Below are positions 45,374 through 54,234 of a DNA stretch of 64,000 nucleotides, one piece after another. This DNA comes from Variovorax sp. PBL-H6. GTDB taxonomy: Bacteria > Pseudomonadota > Gammaproteobacteria > Burkholderiales > Burkholderiaceae_C. Numbering within the stretch: the first letter of the stretch is position 1; each line of letters starts with the position of its first letter. Position numbers and translations under genes: made by a program. The DNA is taken from assembly GCF_901827155.1 (NCBI RefSeq), contig NZ_LR594659.1:5304501-5368500 (forward strand), written 5' to 3'. A model generated the notes under the pieces. The model was given only the letters and a program-made list of their open reading frames with translations. It was not told where the DNA came from and ran no database searches.

Positions 45374-46415
45374 GAAAGAAGCTCCGTATGGCGGCGATGG
45401 CGTGGTCGATGCCATCGGCGTCGACGTCCAGGTGCGTCGCGAAACGCAGGCGGTACAGACCGGTGGCAAGCACACCCTCACGCTTCAGGTGGGGGAGCAA
45501 GTCGGCGGAGCGCGCCTGCGCCGCGCCCACCAGGTCGACGAAGAGCAGATTGGTTTGCGGCGCCTCGACTTGCAAGCCGTCGATTCCGGCCAGGCCCTCG
45601 GCCAGCCGGCGCGCCAGCGCGTGATCATCGGCCAGACGATCGATGTGGTGCTCCAGCGCATGCGACGCCGCGGCAGCCAGCATCCCGGCCTGGCGCATGC
45701 CGCCGCCAGCCATCTTCCGGATGCGGTGGGCGCGCGCGATCAGCTCGCGCGATCCGCACAGCGCTGAGCCCACCGGCGCGCCGAGGCCTTTGCTGAAGCA
45801 GACGGAGACGCTGTCGAAGCAGCCCGCGATACCCCGTGCCTCGTCGCGGGCGTCGCTGCCGCGCTGCGCCGCCTGCGCAACCGCCGCGTTGAAGAGTCGC
45901 GCGCCATCGAGATGCCGCGCGAGACCGCTGCGCTTCGCGAGCTGCGTGGCCTTCTCGACATAGTCGAAAGGCAGCAGCTTGCCGCCCAACGTGTTCTCCA
46001 GCGCGAGCAAGCGGGTACGGGCGAAATGCGCGTCATCGGGCTTGATGGCGGCCTCGATGTCTTTCAGGGCCAGGGTGCCGTCCGGCTGATGATCGAGCGG
46101 CTGCGGCTGCACGCTGCCGAACACCGCCGCGCCACCGCCTTCCCAGCGATAGCAGTGCGCCATCTGACCGACGATGTACTCGTCGCCACGCTGGCAATGG
46201 GCAAGGATCCCGCAAAAATTGCTCTGCGTTCCGGTTGGGACGAAGAGAGCCGCCTCGAAACCCAGCATTTCGGCGATCTGCGCCTGGAGCGCGTTGACGC
46301 TTGGATCGTCAGCGAACACGTCGTCTCCCAGCGGCGCCGCGAGCATGGCCTCGCGCATTGCGGCGGTCGGCCGGGTGACAGTGTCGCTGCGCAGATCGAC
46401 CAGGGGCCTGCTCAT
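45366..46415 (-). CDS. ltaE: Low-specificity L-threonine aldolase
   Basis: 349 residues. VDLRSDTVTRPT at the N-terminus, the DVFADDPSVNALQ block, ARHLDGARLFNAAVA and the PLP lysine in VSVCFSKGLGAPVGSALCG identify the family. It splits threonine or allo-threonine to glycine and acetaldehyde. It lies four bases after trpG, an unusual place for this gene. Confidence 0.95.
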   Translation of the reverse strand: MSRPLVDLRSDTVTRPTAAMREAMLAAPLGDDVFADDPSVNALQAQIAEMLGFEAALFVPTGTQSNFCGILAHCQRGDEYIVGQMAHCYRWEGGGAAVFGSVQPQPLDHQPDGTLALKDIEAAIKPDDAHFARTRLLALENTLGGKLLPFDYVEKATQLAKRSGLARHLDGARLFNAAVAQAAQRGSDARDEARGIAGCFDSVSVCFSKGLGAPVGSALCGSRELIARAHRIRKMAGGGMRQAGMLAAAASHALEHHIDRLADDHALARRLAEGLAGIDGLQVEAPQTNLLFVDLVGAAQARSADLLPHLKREGVLATGLYRLRFATHLDVDADGIDHAIAAIRSFFHA

Positions 46416-46419
46416 GGTG

Positions 46420-47004
46420 TTACTCCAGGAAGTTCTTGAGCATGGCGTGGCCGTGCTCGGTGAGGATGGACTCGGGGTGGAACTGCACGCCCTCGATGCG
46501 CACTGGTCGCTCGAAGCCGGTGTGCCGCACGCCCATGATCTCGCCGTCCTCGGTCCAGGCCGTGAGCTTGAGTTCGCCCGGGCAGGAGTCGCGCTCGATG
46601 GACAGCGAGTGGTAGCGATTGACCACGAACTTCTCGGGCAACCCGGCGAAGACACCTTCGCGCGTGGTCGTGATCTCGCTGGTCTTGCCATGCATGAGCT
46701 GCTGCGCACGCACGATGCGAGCGCCGAACGCAGCGCCGATCGCCTGGTGGCCCAGGCAGACCCCCAGAATCGGCAGCGTGCCAGCGAACTCCTTGATCGC
46801 CGCAACCGAGATGCCGGCTTCGGCCGGCGAACACGGTCCGGGCGAGATCACCAGCCGCCCGACCCCGGCCGCGATGCGCTCGCCCACCCCTTCGACCGTG
46901 ATCTCGTCATTGCGATGCACTTCCACCTCGGCGCCAAGCTCGCCGAAATACTGGACGAGGTTGTAGGTAAAGCTGTCGTAGTTGTCGATCATCAGCAGTT
47001 TCAT
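46420..47004 (-). CDS. trpG: Anthranilate synthase component II (glutamine amidotransferase)
   Basis: 194 residues. Class I amidotransferase: oxyanion region [11 protein letters not shown], nucleophile Cys in [14 protein letters not shown], and His-Glu in [14 protein letters not shown]. It supplies ammonia to TrpE and may also serve PabB. Its ATG overlaps the stop of the GxxExxY gene. Confidence 0.97.
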   Translation of the reverse strand: MKLLMIDNYDSFTYNLVQYFGELGAEVEVHRNDEITVEGVGERIAAGVGRLVISPGPCSPAEAGISVAAIKEFAGTLPILGVCLGHQAIGAAFGARIVRAQQLMHGKTSEITTTREGVFAGLPEKFVVNRYHSLSIERDSCPGELKLTAWTEDGEIMGVRHTGFERPVRIEGVQFHPESILTEHGHAMLKNFLE

Positions 47005-47390
47005 GGCTTGGCTCCGATCCGATGCACGCCCTTGACCACCGGGAACACGTTGAAATTGACGAGCAAGCCCAGCGGCAGCCCCGACAGCCGCACGGTGGCC
47101 TGCGCCTGGGCACGATGCAGGTCGGTCAACACATCCACCGCCTTCACCTCGACGACCACCGATTGCTCGACCACGAAGCCCGCGCGGCAGACCTCGCCCA
47201 GCGATCGGCCCTTGTAGCTGGCCGACACCGGCACGTCCCGCACGAAGCCGATCTCGCGCTCGGCGAGCTCGATCTCCAGTGCGGCGGCGTACGCCTCGGC
47301 CGGCAGGCCAACGCCGAGCACCCGTTGCACCTCGATCGCGGCCCCGATGATCTCGTGCGAGAAGTCGGTGTTCTGAAATTCGTCGGCCAT
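47001..47390 (-). CDS. GxxExxY domain protein (PD-(D/E)XK-like fold)
   Basis: 129 residues. The N-terminal [20 protein letters not shown] then [19 protein letters not shown] is the GxxExxY family signature. The Asp usually in the middle of the domain is replaced by [11 protein letters not shown], keeping the ExK pair expected of a nuclease-like fold. Function is unknown. It fits exactly between trpE and trpG with overlapping start and stop codons at both ends, so it must be co-translated with them. An insertion into the operon is likely. Confidence 0.85.
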   Translation of the reverse strand: MADEFQNTDFSHEIIGAAIEVQRVLGVGLPAEAYAAALEIELAEREIGFVRDVPVSASYKGRSLGEVCRAGFVVEQSVVVEVKAVDVLTDLHRAQAQATVRLSGLPLGLLVNFNVFPVVKGVHRIGAKP

Positions 47391-48892
47391 CACTCGAGTC
47401 CTTCCTCGACCAGTTCGGCGGCGCGCAGCAGCGCTCGCGCCTTCGCCTCGGTTTCCTTCCACTCCAGCTCCGGCACCGAATCGGCCACCACACCCGCCGC
47501 CGCCTGCACGTGCAGCATCTGGTCCTTCACGATGCCAGTCCGGATGGCGATGGCCACGTCCATGTCGCCCGCATAGCTGATGTAGCCGCAGGCACCGCCA
47601 TAAAGGCCGCGCTTGGTGGGCTCCAGCTGGTCGATCAGCTCCATCGCGTGCACCTTGGGCGCGCCCGTCAGGGTGCCGGCGGGAAAGGTGGCCTTCAACA
47701 CGTCGATGGCCGTCATGCCGTCCTTCAAGGTGCCCTCCACATTGCTCACGATGTGCATCACGTGGCTGTAGCGCTCGATGGCGAAGGCCTCTGTCACCTT
47801 CACGCTCCCGGTCTTGGCGATGCGGCCGATGTCGTTGCGCGCCAGGTCGATCAGCATCACGTGCTCGGCACGCTCCTTGGGGTCGTTGATCAGCTCCTGC
47901 TCGGCCGCCTTGTCCAGCTCGGGCGAGGCACCGCGCGGCCGGGTGCCGGCGAGGGGTCGGATGGTGATCTTCTGCTCGCCTCCGCCCGTTTGCTCCTGGC
48001 GCACCAGGATCTCCGGCGAGGCGCCCACCACGTGGAAGTCGCCCAGGTCGTAGTAGTACATGTAGGGAGACGGGTTGAGCGAACGCAGCGCGCGGTAAAG
48101 CGACAGCGGCGATTCGGTGTAGCGCTTGCTGATGCGTTGGCCCACCTGGACCTGCATGAAGTCGCCGGCGGCGATCAGTTCCTTGGCCCGCTCCACCGCC
48201 GCGAGGTAGTCGGCCTTGGCGAAGCTGCGCTCGGGGGGATGCGCCTGGGTCGGCCGCACCTGTGGCGCGCTGACCGAGTACTTGAGCTGCTCACGCAGCT
48301 CGCGCAGGCGCCGCTTGGCATTGGCATAGGCCTCCGGTTGAGCCGGGTCGGCGTAGACGATCAGGTAGAGCTTGCCCGAGAGGTTGTCGATCACCGCCAG
48401 TTCCTCGCATTGCAGCAAGAGGATGTCGGGGCAGCCCAGCGTGTCGGGCGGACAACTCAGTTCGAGCTTTTTCTCGATATGGCGCACCGTGTCGTACCCG
48501 AAGTAGCCGGCCAGCCCACCGCAGAAGCGCGGCAGGCCGGGCCGCAGGGCCACCTTGAAGCGTTCCTGGTAAGCCGCGACGAAGTCCAGCGGATTGCCGC
48601 GAACCTCCTCGACCACCTTGCCGCCGGTGACGACCTGTGTCAGCGCCTTGGCGCCGAAGCCACTGGCGCGCAGCAGGGTACGCGCCGGCAGGCCGATGAA
48701 GCTGTAGCGGCCGAAGCGCTCGCCGCCCACGACCGATTCCAGCAGGAAGCTATGGCGGCCGCCTTCCTTCGCGTGAGCCAGCTTGAGATAAAGGGACAGC
48801 GGGGTTTCGAGGTCGGCAAAGGCCTCGACCATCAGCGGGATGCGGTTGTAGCCCTGCGCGCTGAGGCTCTTGAATTCGAGTTCGGTGATCAC
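47390..48892 (-). CDS. trpE: Anthranilate synthase component I
   Basis: 500 residues. The N-terminal feedback site contains [19 protein letters not shown], in which LLES binds tryptophan. The chorismate domain has [32 protein letters not shown] and [19 protein letters not shown]. With TrpG it makes anthranilate. It is preceded by a leader peptide gene with two Trp codons, so attenuation is probable in addition to feedback inhibition. Confidence 0.98.
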   Translation of the reverse strand: MITELEFKSLSAQGYNRIPLMVEAFADLETPLSLYLKLAHAKEGGRHSFLLESVVGGERFGRYSFIGLPARTLLRASGFGAKALTQVVTGGKVVEEVRGNPLDFVAAYQERFKVALRPGLPRFCGGLAGYFGYDTVRHIEKKLELSCPPDTLGCPDILLLQCEELAVIDNLSGKLYLIVYADPAQPEAYANAKRRLRELREQLKYSVSAPQVRPTQAHPPERSFAKADYLAAVERAKELIAAGDFMQVQVGQRISKRYTESPLSLYRALRSLNPSPYMYYYDLGDFHVVGASPEILVRQEQTGGGEQKITIRPLAGTRPRGASPELDKAAEQELINDPKERAEHVMLIDLARNDIGRIAKTGSVKVTEAFAIERYSHVMHIVSNVEGTLKDGMTAIDVLKATFPAGTLTGAPKVHAMELIDQLEPTKRGLYGGACGYISYAGDMDVAIAIRTGIVKDQMLHVQAAAGVVADSVPELEWKETEAKARALLRAAELVEEGLE

Positions 48893-48985
48893 GGGGTGGG
48901 GTCTCCGTCAGCCGGCGACACCACGTGGTCGCCAGTGTCATTCACATGAGAGATGGCCGCGTCGCGATGGACCTCGGCCGTGGGC

Positions 48986-49035
48986 GCACGGCGTGCGCCG
49001 TGCAATCAAACAGGCTGCAACGATGGCGTGCGCCA
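48986..49035 (-). promoter_or_regulatory. Candidate trp attenuator: two competing hairpins
   Basis: On the plus strand TGGCG-TG-CGCCA (49024-49035) overlaps the second Trp codon of the leader peptide, and GCACGGC-GTGC-GCCGTGC (48986-49003) follows the leader stop. Both share the decamer GGCGTGCGCC, so the arms of one can pair with those of the other. A ribosome stalled at the Trp codons would mask the first hairpin. There is no T-run after the second hairpin, so Rho or translation control may be involved. Confidence 0.5.
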
Positions 49036-49089
49036 AGGCCAGGCTCCCCGGCCGCCTTGACCTGTCTGATTGACGTGATGAATGAACAT
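49006..49089 (-). CDS. trpL: trp operon leader peptide, 27 aa
   Basis: A 27-codon frame beginning MFIHHVNQTGQGG with Trp-Pro-Trp at residues 17-19, ending in TGA 113 bases before trpE. Two Trp codons spaced by one residue in a short frame ahead of trpE is the hallmark of a trp attenuator. No ribosome binding site precedes the ATG; the predicted promoter places the RNA start almost at the ATG, so it may be a leaderless message. Recognised by pattern only. Confidence 0.65.
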   Translation of the reverse strand: MFIHHVNQTGQGGRGAWPWRTPSLQPV

Positions 49090-49098
49090 GGAGGCGCG

Positions 49099-49127
49099 AG
49101 TTTATCCCAGGGACTTCCGCAAGACAA
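49099..49127 (-). promoter_or_regulatory. Candidate sigma-70 promoter of the trp operon
   Basis: On the minus strand TTGTCT (49127-49122) and TAAACT (49104-49099) are separated by 17 bases. Each matches consensus in four of six positions. The start of transcription would fall near 49090-49093, just before the leader peptide ATG. Confidence 0.45.
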
Positions 49128-49134
49128 AAGAATG

Positions 49135-49641
49135 CTAGCGCACGAGGTGCACGCGCAGCGCCCCGAGCTGCGAATACAGCTGGTGCACCGCCTTCTCATC
49201 CAGGCCCGCGAAGAGCTCCAGCAGCCATTCCTCGTGCGCTTTCGCCATGGCCTCGAAACCGCGGCGGCCCTTGGGCGTCAGGCTCACGATCCAGGCCCGG
49301 CGGTCTTCCGGGCTCGCCGAGCGCTGGACCACGCCCTCGCGCTCGAGCTCGTCGGTCAGCCCCGTGACATTGCCGCCCGTCACCATGAGGTAGCGCGACA
49401 GCACGCGCATCTTGAGGCCTTCGCGGTAGCGGTAGAGCTGCGCCATGTAGTCGAAGCGCGCCAGCGAGATGTCGAAGTTCTCGCGCAGCCGCTTGCGGAT
49501 CTCGGCCTCCACCTGTGTGGTGCTGGCCAGCATGCGCAGCCAGAGCTTGAGGACCGCATGGTCGCCGGTGCCGGCACGGGCCTCGTGGCCCAGCTCCTGC
49601 GCGTCGCTCAAGAGCGCATGCGAAGCGTCGTTCTGTTTCAT
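49135..49641 (-). CDS. iadR: MarR family transcriptional repressor, candidate IadR
   Basis: 168 residues. The winged helix spans about 40-130: [40 protein letters not shown] and the wing [17 protein letters not shown]. It is the last gene of the Rieske/Liv-type catabolic cluster, overlapping the preceding SDR stop by four bases. Published Variovorax iad loci carry a MarR repressor that binds indole-3-acetate; position and neighbours here fit. A perfect palindrome at the cluster promoter (62496-62511) is the likely operator. The symbol is an inference from context. Confidence 0.75.
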   Translation of the reverse strand: MKQNDASHALLSDAQELGHEARAGTGDHAVLKLWLRMLASTTQVEAEIRKRLRENFDISLARFDYMAQLYRYREGLKMRVLSRYLMVTGGNVTGLTDELEREGVVQRSASPEDRRAWIVSLTPKGRRGFEAMAKAHEEWLLELFAGLDEKAVHQLYSQLGALRVHLVR

Positions 49642-50414
49642 GTGACCTCGCCGCCCGAGACCGAGATCGATTGCCCGTTGACCGACGCAGCGCCCTCCCC
49701 GCACAGCCAGCGCACCGCATCCGCCACCTCGGCCGGCTGCACGATGCGGCGCTGCGGGTTGACCGCAGCGAACTCCGCCATTGCCTCGGCCTCGCTGCGC
49801 CCCGTCTTGCCGACCACATTGCTGACGCTGTCGCGCAGGATGTCGGTGTCCGTATAGCCCGGGCAGACGGCATTCACCGTCACGCCCTTGCGTGCCACCT
49901 CCATCGCCAGCGAGCGCGTGAGCCCGATCACGCCGTGCTTGGCCGCCGTGTAGGCGCTGACATAGGCGTAGCCCTTCTGCCCCGCCGTGCTCGCGATGTT
50001 GACGATGCGGCCCCAGCCTGCTTCGAGCATGCCCGGCAGCGCCGCCTGGGCGCAGAGGAAGCTGCCCGTCAGGTTGACGTTCAGCATCCGCTGCCACAGC
50101 GCGACCGATGTCTTCAGGAAGGGCGCACTCTCGGCCGCGCCGGCGTTGTTGACCAGAATCGCGACCGGCCCGCGCTCGGCCCGCGCCTGCGCGAAGGCCG
50201 CTGCCACCGCCTCGGGATCAGCCACGTCGGCGGTCACGACGCCATGGCCGCTGCCGGGCAGCGAGCCGACCACGCGCAGCAGTGCGGCGCGGTCGCGCCC
50301 GAGCAGGGTCAGGGCTGCGCCCTCCGCTGCCAGCGCGCGCGCGATTTCGGCACCGATGCCGCGTGCGGCACCGGTCACGAGCACGTGGCGGCCCGTCATT
50401 GAATGTGCTTGCAT
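49638..50414 (-). CDS. Short-chain dehydrogenase/reductase, SDR1
   Basis: 258 residues. Cofactor motif [16 protein letters not shown], and the catalytic Ser and Tyr-x3-Lys in [22 protein letters not shown]-terminal SVSGGEV is usual for classical SDRs of the 3-oxoacyl-reductase type. In context it oxidises or reduces an alcohol/ketone intermediate of the aromatic pathway. A second ATG five codons downstream is possible as start. Confidence 0.9.
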   Translation of the reverse strand: MQAHSMTGRHVLVTGAARGIGAEIARALAAEGAALTLLGRDRAALLRVVGSLPGSGHGVVTADVADPEAVAAAFAQARAERGPVAILVNNAGAAESAPFLKTSVALWQRMLNVNLTGSFLCAQAALPGMLEAGWGRIVNIASTAGQKGYAYVSAYTAAKHGVIGLTRSLAMEVARKGVTVNAVCPGYTDTDILRDSVSNVVGKTGRSEAEAMAEFAAVNPQRRIVQPAEVADAVRWLCGEGAASVNGQSISVSGGEVT

Positions 50415-50469
50415 ACCTGAAGTGTCCAGTCCTGAAAACGTTCCATGGTCGGCGATGGCATGCGCCCTC

Positions 50470-51237
50470 TCAGCGCATCAGGCGTCCGCCGTTGATGTCC
50501 AGCGTGGCACCGGTCACGAAGGCCGCGGCGGGCGAGGCCAGGTAGACCACTGCCGCGGCCACTTCTTCCGGCTCGCCGAAGCGTCCGACCGGGATACCCG
50601 CGGCAAGCGTCCGGCGCTGCCTCTCGTCCATCGCCTCGAGCACCGGGCTGCGCACCGCCGCCGGCGCCAGTGCGTTCACCGTGACGCCGTGCGGCGCGAG
50701 TTCCTGCGCGAAAGCGCGGGTGAGTGCGACCACGCCCGCCTTCGAGGCGGCGTAGTGCACGCCGGTCGCCGCGCTCGCCTGCTGCCCGGCGATCGAGCCC
50801 AGGTTGACGATGCGGCCCGTGCCGCGCTCGCGCATGTGGCGCCCGGCGAGGCGGCAGCCGAAGAAGCTGCCGCGCAGATTGACAGCCAGCACCTCGTCCC
50901 ATTCCGCAACGTCGATGTCCCAGAGCGAAGTCGAAGGTGTGCGGGCGGCATTGTTGACCATCACGTCGACGCCGCCGAAGCGCTGCACGGCGGCGTCGAA
51001 GCACAGTTGGAAACTGGCCTCATCGCGCACGTCGAGCGCCATCGCGCTGGCCTCGTGCCCTGCGTCGCGCAAGCCGGCTGCCACGCCCTCGGCCGCCTGC
51101 TCATCGATGTCGGTCAGCATCACGCAGGCGCCGGCCTCGGCCAGCCCGCGCGCGATCGCCGCACCGAGCCCTTGCCCTGCTCCGGTCACGAAGGCCGAGC
51201 GTCCGTCCAAGGAGAACAGCGCGGTACGCGTCGACAT
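50470..51237 (-). CDS. Short-chain dehydrogenase/reductase, SDR2
   Basis: 255 residues. [23 protein letters not shown], and the catalytic set NLGSIAGQQ and [16 protein letters not shown] are complete; the end [13 protein letters not shown] is typical. It lies four bases after the CoA ligase and 55 bases before SDR1. It is a distinct paralogue and probably acts on a different intermediate. Confidence 0.9.
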   Translation of the reverse strand: MSTRTALFSLDGRSAFVTGAGQGLGAAIARGLAEAGACVMLTDIDEQAAEGVAAGLRDAGHEASAMALDVRDEASFQLCFDAAVQRFGGVDVMVNNAARTPSTSLWDIDVAEWDEVLAVNLRGSFFGCRLAGRHMRERGTGRIVNLGSIAGQQASAATGVHYAASKAGVVALTRAFAQELAPHGVTVNALAPAAVRSPVLEAMDERQRRTLAAGIPVGRFGEPEEVAAAVVYLASPAAAFVTGATLDINGGRLMR

Positions 51238-51241
51238 GGCA

Positions 51242-52843
51242 TCAGCCCTTGGCCGGCGCTCGCCCGCCGGGCCCATGGTCCCAGGTCGCGGCAGTCACGC
51301 CGAGCTCGCGCAGCTTGTACTTCTGCACCTTGCCGTTCTCGGTGCGCGGCAGGTCCGGCAGCAGGTCGACATAGCGCGGCAGGGCAAAGTACGGCAGCCG
51401 GGCCTCGCAGAAGGCGCGCAGCTCGGCCAGCTCGAGGCGCTCGCCCTCGCGCGCCACCAGCGCGGCCATCACCTCGTCCTCGGCCAGCTCGGAGCGCACG
51501 GGATAGACCGCGCAGGCGGCGACACCCGGATGGCTCAGCAGCACCTGCTCGACCTCGAAGGAAGAGATGTTCTCCCCGCGCCGGCGAATCGCGTCCTTGA
51601 TGCGGTCGACGAAGCGGAAAGCCCCGTCCGCCTCGCGCACAACACGGTCGCCCGTGTGAAACCACAGGTTGCGCCAGGCTTCGACCGTCTTCTCCGGCAT
51701 GTTGAAGTAGCCGCTCGCGAAGGCATGCGGCTCGTCGGCGCGCAGCAGCAGTTCGCCGGCTTCGCCGTCCGGCAGCGCAACGTCGTGCTCATCCGCCACG
51801 CGCGCCTGGAAACCGGGGCGCAGCCAGCCCATCACCCCGCCGCGCGGCGAATCGGGCGCGGTGGCGATGGCGAAGTTGGTCTCGGTGGAACCATAGCCCT
51901 CCAGCAGCCGCACGCCCGTGCGTTCCAGGAAGGCCAGGGCCGCCGATTCCGGTACGCCGGGTCCCAGCCCGACGCGCACGCGGTGGTCGCGCTCGCCGGG
52001 TCCTTCGGGCTGCGCCAGGAGGATGGGCACCATCGCACCCAGCAGGTAGACCACCGTCGCGCCCGAGGCCCGCATCGACGGCCAGAAGCCCGATGCCGAG
52101 AAGCGGGGCTCGAAGACCACTTCGCACCCGGTGAGCGCCGCCTGCGCGAAGGTGTTGAGCGCGTTGATATGAAAGAGGGGCAGCGTGGTGCACAACAAGT
52201 CCTCGGGCCCGACCCCGAGCACATCGGCACTGTTGGCGCCCCACCAGTAGTACTGCGCATGCGGGCACACAACCCCCTTCGCCGGACCGGTCGTGCCGGA
52301 GGTGTAGAGGATGGCCAGCGGGTCTCCGGGCTGCATCGCCGCCGGCAACAGGGCCTCGCGCGCTGCGGGATAGGGCAGCGTGCGCACGTCCGGTGGCGCA
52401 TTGCCGGCGTGCCCATCCAGCACCCAGATCTCGCGCAGAGAAGTGCGCGCCAGATCTGCGGCCAGCAAGCGCTCGAGAAAGGCCGCTTCGATGACCAGCA
52501 GCTTCGCCTCGCTGTTCTGCAGGAAGTATTCGATCTGCGGCCCCATCGAGGCCGTGTTGATCGGCACCATCGCCGCGCCCAGCCACCCGCAGCCGAGAAA
52601 GACTTCGAGGAACTCGATGCGGTTGCCGCTCATCAGCGCGACGCGGTCCCCGCGCTGCACGCCGGCCTGCGCCAGCGCCGCGGCACGCGCGCCCGCCGCG
52701 CGCTGCGCATCTCCGTGCGTCCATGACCGCCCCGCCATGCGCAGCAACGGCCGCTCGCCGAAGCGCGCCGCCTGGCGCTCCAGCATCGCGGGCAGCGTGC
52801 GTTGCGAGGGCGGCAGCGGGCTGGCGGGGCGCTCAGTCGTCAT
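51242..52843 (-). CDS. Acyl-CoA ligase (AMP-forming), aromatic acid type
   Basis: 533 residues. ATP loop [16 protein letters not shown]5-type [15 protein letters not shown], hinge [15 protein letters not shown]8 [17 protein letters not shown] and the catalytic Lys in [14 protein letters not shown] are all present. It activates a carboxylic acid as its CoA thioester. In aerobic indoleacetate degradation of the Aromatoleum/iad type, CoA ligation of an oxindole-acetate intermediate is known; assignment here is by context. It overlaps livF by 11 bases. Confidence 0.9.
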   Translation of the reverse strand: MTTERPASPLPPSQRTLPAMLERQAARFGERPLLRMAGRSWTHGDAQRAAGARAAALAQAGVQRGDRVALMSGNRIEFLEVFLGCGWLGAAMVPINTASMGPQIEYFLQNSEAKLLVIEAAFLERLLAADLARTSLREIWVLDGHAGNAPPDVRTLPYPAAREALLPAAMQPGDPLAILYTSGTTGPAKGVVCPHAQYYWWGANSADVLGVGPEDLLCTTLPLFHINALNTFAQAALTGCEVVFEPRFSASGFWPSMRASGATVVYLLGAMVPILLAQPEGPGERDHRVRVGLGPGVPESAALAFLERTGVRLLEGYGSTETNFAIATAPDSPRGGVMGWLRPGFQARVADEHDVALPDGEAGELLLRADEPHAFASGYFNMPEKTVEAWRNLWFHTGDRVVREADGAFRFVDRIKDAIRRRGENISSFEVEQVLLSHPGVAACAVYPVRSELAEDEVMAALVAREGERLELAELRAFCEARLPYFALPRYVDLLPDLPRTENGKVQKYKLRELGVTAATWDHGPGGRAPAKG

Positions 52844-53564
52844 CGTTCGTGCCCCCGCCGAGGTAGGTGGCCTGCACGCGCGGATCACTGGCCAGCTCCT
52901 GCGACGCGCCGGTCAGCGCGATCTCGCCGGTCTCCAGCACATAGCCGTGGTCCGAGCTCTCCAGTGCCGCGCGCGCGTTCTGCTCGACCAGCAGGATGGA
53001 GACGCCGTCCTCACGCAGCTTGCGCACGATGGCCAGGATGTCGCGCACGATCAGCGGCGCCAAGCCCAGGCTGGGCTCGTCCAGCATCAGCAGGCGCGGC
53101 GCCGACATGAGCGCGCGACCCACCGCCAGCATCTGCCGCTCGCCGCCCGAGAGCGTGTCGGCGCGCTGCGCGCGGCGCTCGGCCAAGCGCGGGAAGCGGT
53201 CGTAGACAGACTGCAGCCGCTTCTTCAGGGCATCGCTGCGCAGCTTGCTGCCGAAGGCACCGAGCTGCAGGTTGTCGAGCACGCTGAGTTCGCCGAAAAG
53301 CTCGCGCTTCTCGGGCACCAGGCAGAGGCCGCGCTCGACGCGCGCCTCCACGTCGAGCCCGTGCAGGTCCTCGCCCTCGAAGCGCAGCACCCCTTTGCAG
53401 GGCAGCAGGCCCATGGCGGCAGCGAGCAGCGTGGTCTTGCCTGCGCCGTTCGGGCCGATGACCGAGATGATCTGGCCGTGTTCCAGGTTGAGCGAGACGC
53501 CGCGAACCGCATCGACCTGACCGTAAGACACATGAAGGTCGCCTATTTCGAGCATCGCGGTCAT
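52833..53564 (-). CDS. livF: Branched-chain-type ABC transporter ATPase, LivF
   Basis: 243 residues. Walker [17 protein letters not shown], signature [15 protein letters not shown] and Walker [17 protein letters not shown] are intact; LivF length. With the LivH and LivM-LivG proteins it completes a HAAT-type importer. It is separated from the LivM-LivG gene by a 670-base repeat region, unusual within a transporter operon. Confidence 0.93.
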   Translation of the reverse strand: MTAMLEIGDLHVSYGQVDAVRGVSLNLEHGQIISVIGPNGAGKTTLLAAAMGLLPCKGVLRFEGEDLHGLDVEARVERGLCLVPEKRELFGELSVLDNLQLGAFGSKLRSDALKKRLQSVYDRFPRLAERRAQRADTLSGGERQMLAVGRALMSAPRLLMLDEPSLGLAPLIVRDILAIVRKLREDGVSILLVEQNARAALESSDHGYVLETGEIALTGASQELASDPRVQATYLGGGTNDDD

Positions 53565-53615
53565 TTGGAGGCCTTCTCTTGGCTTGTCACTTCGGGGTGT
53601 GTTGCTCCCGCTTGT

Positions 53616-53729
53616 CTTGCTCCCTCTCCCTCTGGGGGAGGGCTGGGGTGAGGGCACCGGGCGCTTGATTCGTACGTTGCTGTTGATTTGAAGCCTGAGC
53701 CGGGGCGTCGTCCCGGCGGCCGAGTCACT
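53616..53729 (+). repeat. Left arm of 114-bp inverted repeat
   Basis: It begins CTTGCTCCCTCTCCCTCTGG and ends CGGCGGCCGAGTCACT. The first 45 bases differ from the complement of the right arm at two positions only; a GATTCGTACGTTGC core and the last 27 bases are also shared. Confidence 0.85.
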
Positions 53730-54088
53730 CCGGGTCTTCTCTCACGCTGACTCTCGCGCGCACGCAGCACACGCAGCACATGCACATGCACATGCTCAAG
53801 CTCGTGCTCATGGCCATGGCCATGGCCGTGCTCATGCTCACGTTCGGGCGCACAAGGACGCACCTGTTCCAGGCCTCGCGCAGCGAGGCCGTTGTTGGCC
53901 GAGCGAAGCAATGGCCCGACCGTTCCCCAATCCCCTCTGCGCGTGCCGAGGAGCGCAGCTTTTCGCGGATCAGGGCCGCGCGTGTTTGAGCGCAGCGAGT
54001 TTGCGCGGACCCCGCGAAAAGCGAGCACCGCAGGTTGCCCGTAGCGAAGCGAAGGGTCGCGCGCAGTGGGGTCGCCTTTTCTTTGGTT

Positions 54089-54116
54089 ACTTTCTTTTGG
54101 CGAAGCAAAAGAAAGT
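54089..54116. repeat. Perfect 11-bp hairpin at the edge of the right arm
   Basis: ACTTTCTTTTG and CAAAAGAAAGT flank GCGAAG. AT-rich bases within GC-rich DNA. This word recurs in intergenic regions of Comamonadaceae and Xanthomonadaceae (recalled, not searched). Confidence 0.75.
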
Positions 54117-54227
54117 GACTCGGCCGCCGGGACGACCCCCCGGCTCCTGCCTTTGATAGAGCGCAACGTACGAATCGCAACCCCGGTGCCCTCACCCCAA
54201 CCCTCCCCCAGAGGAAGAGGGAGCAAG
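54114..54227 (-). repeat. Right arm of 114-bp inverted repeat
   Basis: The inverse of the left arm, same length, ending GAGGAAGAGGGAGCAAG. It lies eight bases from the LivM-LivG stop. Confidence 0.85.
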
Positions 54228-54234
54228 TCCCAGC

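Larger units (their letters stand above)
53565..54234. repeat. 670-base repeat-rich intergenic region inside the liv genes
   Basis: No gene is credible here. It holds a 114-bp inverted repeat (53616-53729 and 54114-54227, roughly 84% matching by eye), a hairpin at 54089-54116, and a low-complexity CATGCA/CATGGC stretch (53778-53845). Open frames in it consist of Arg, Ser and Glu-His repeats and are rejected. Confidence 0.8.

Noticed and set aside
53616..54227. CRISPR array or insertion sequence in the repeat region
   Set aside because: There are only two arms in opposite orientation, no spaced direct repeats and no transposase frame.
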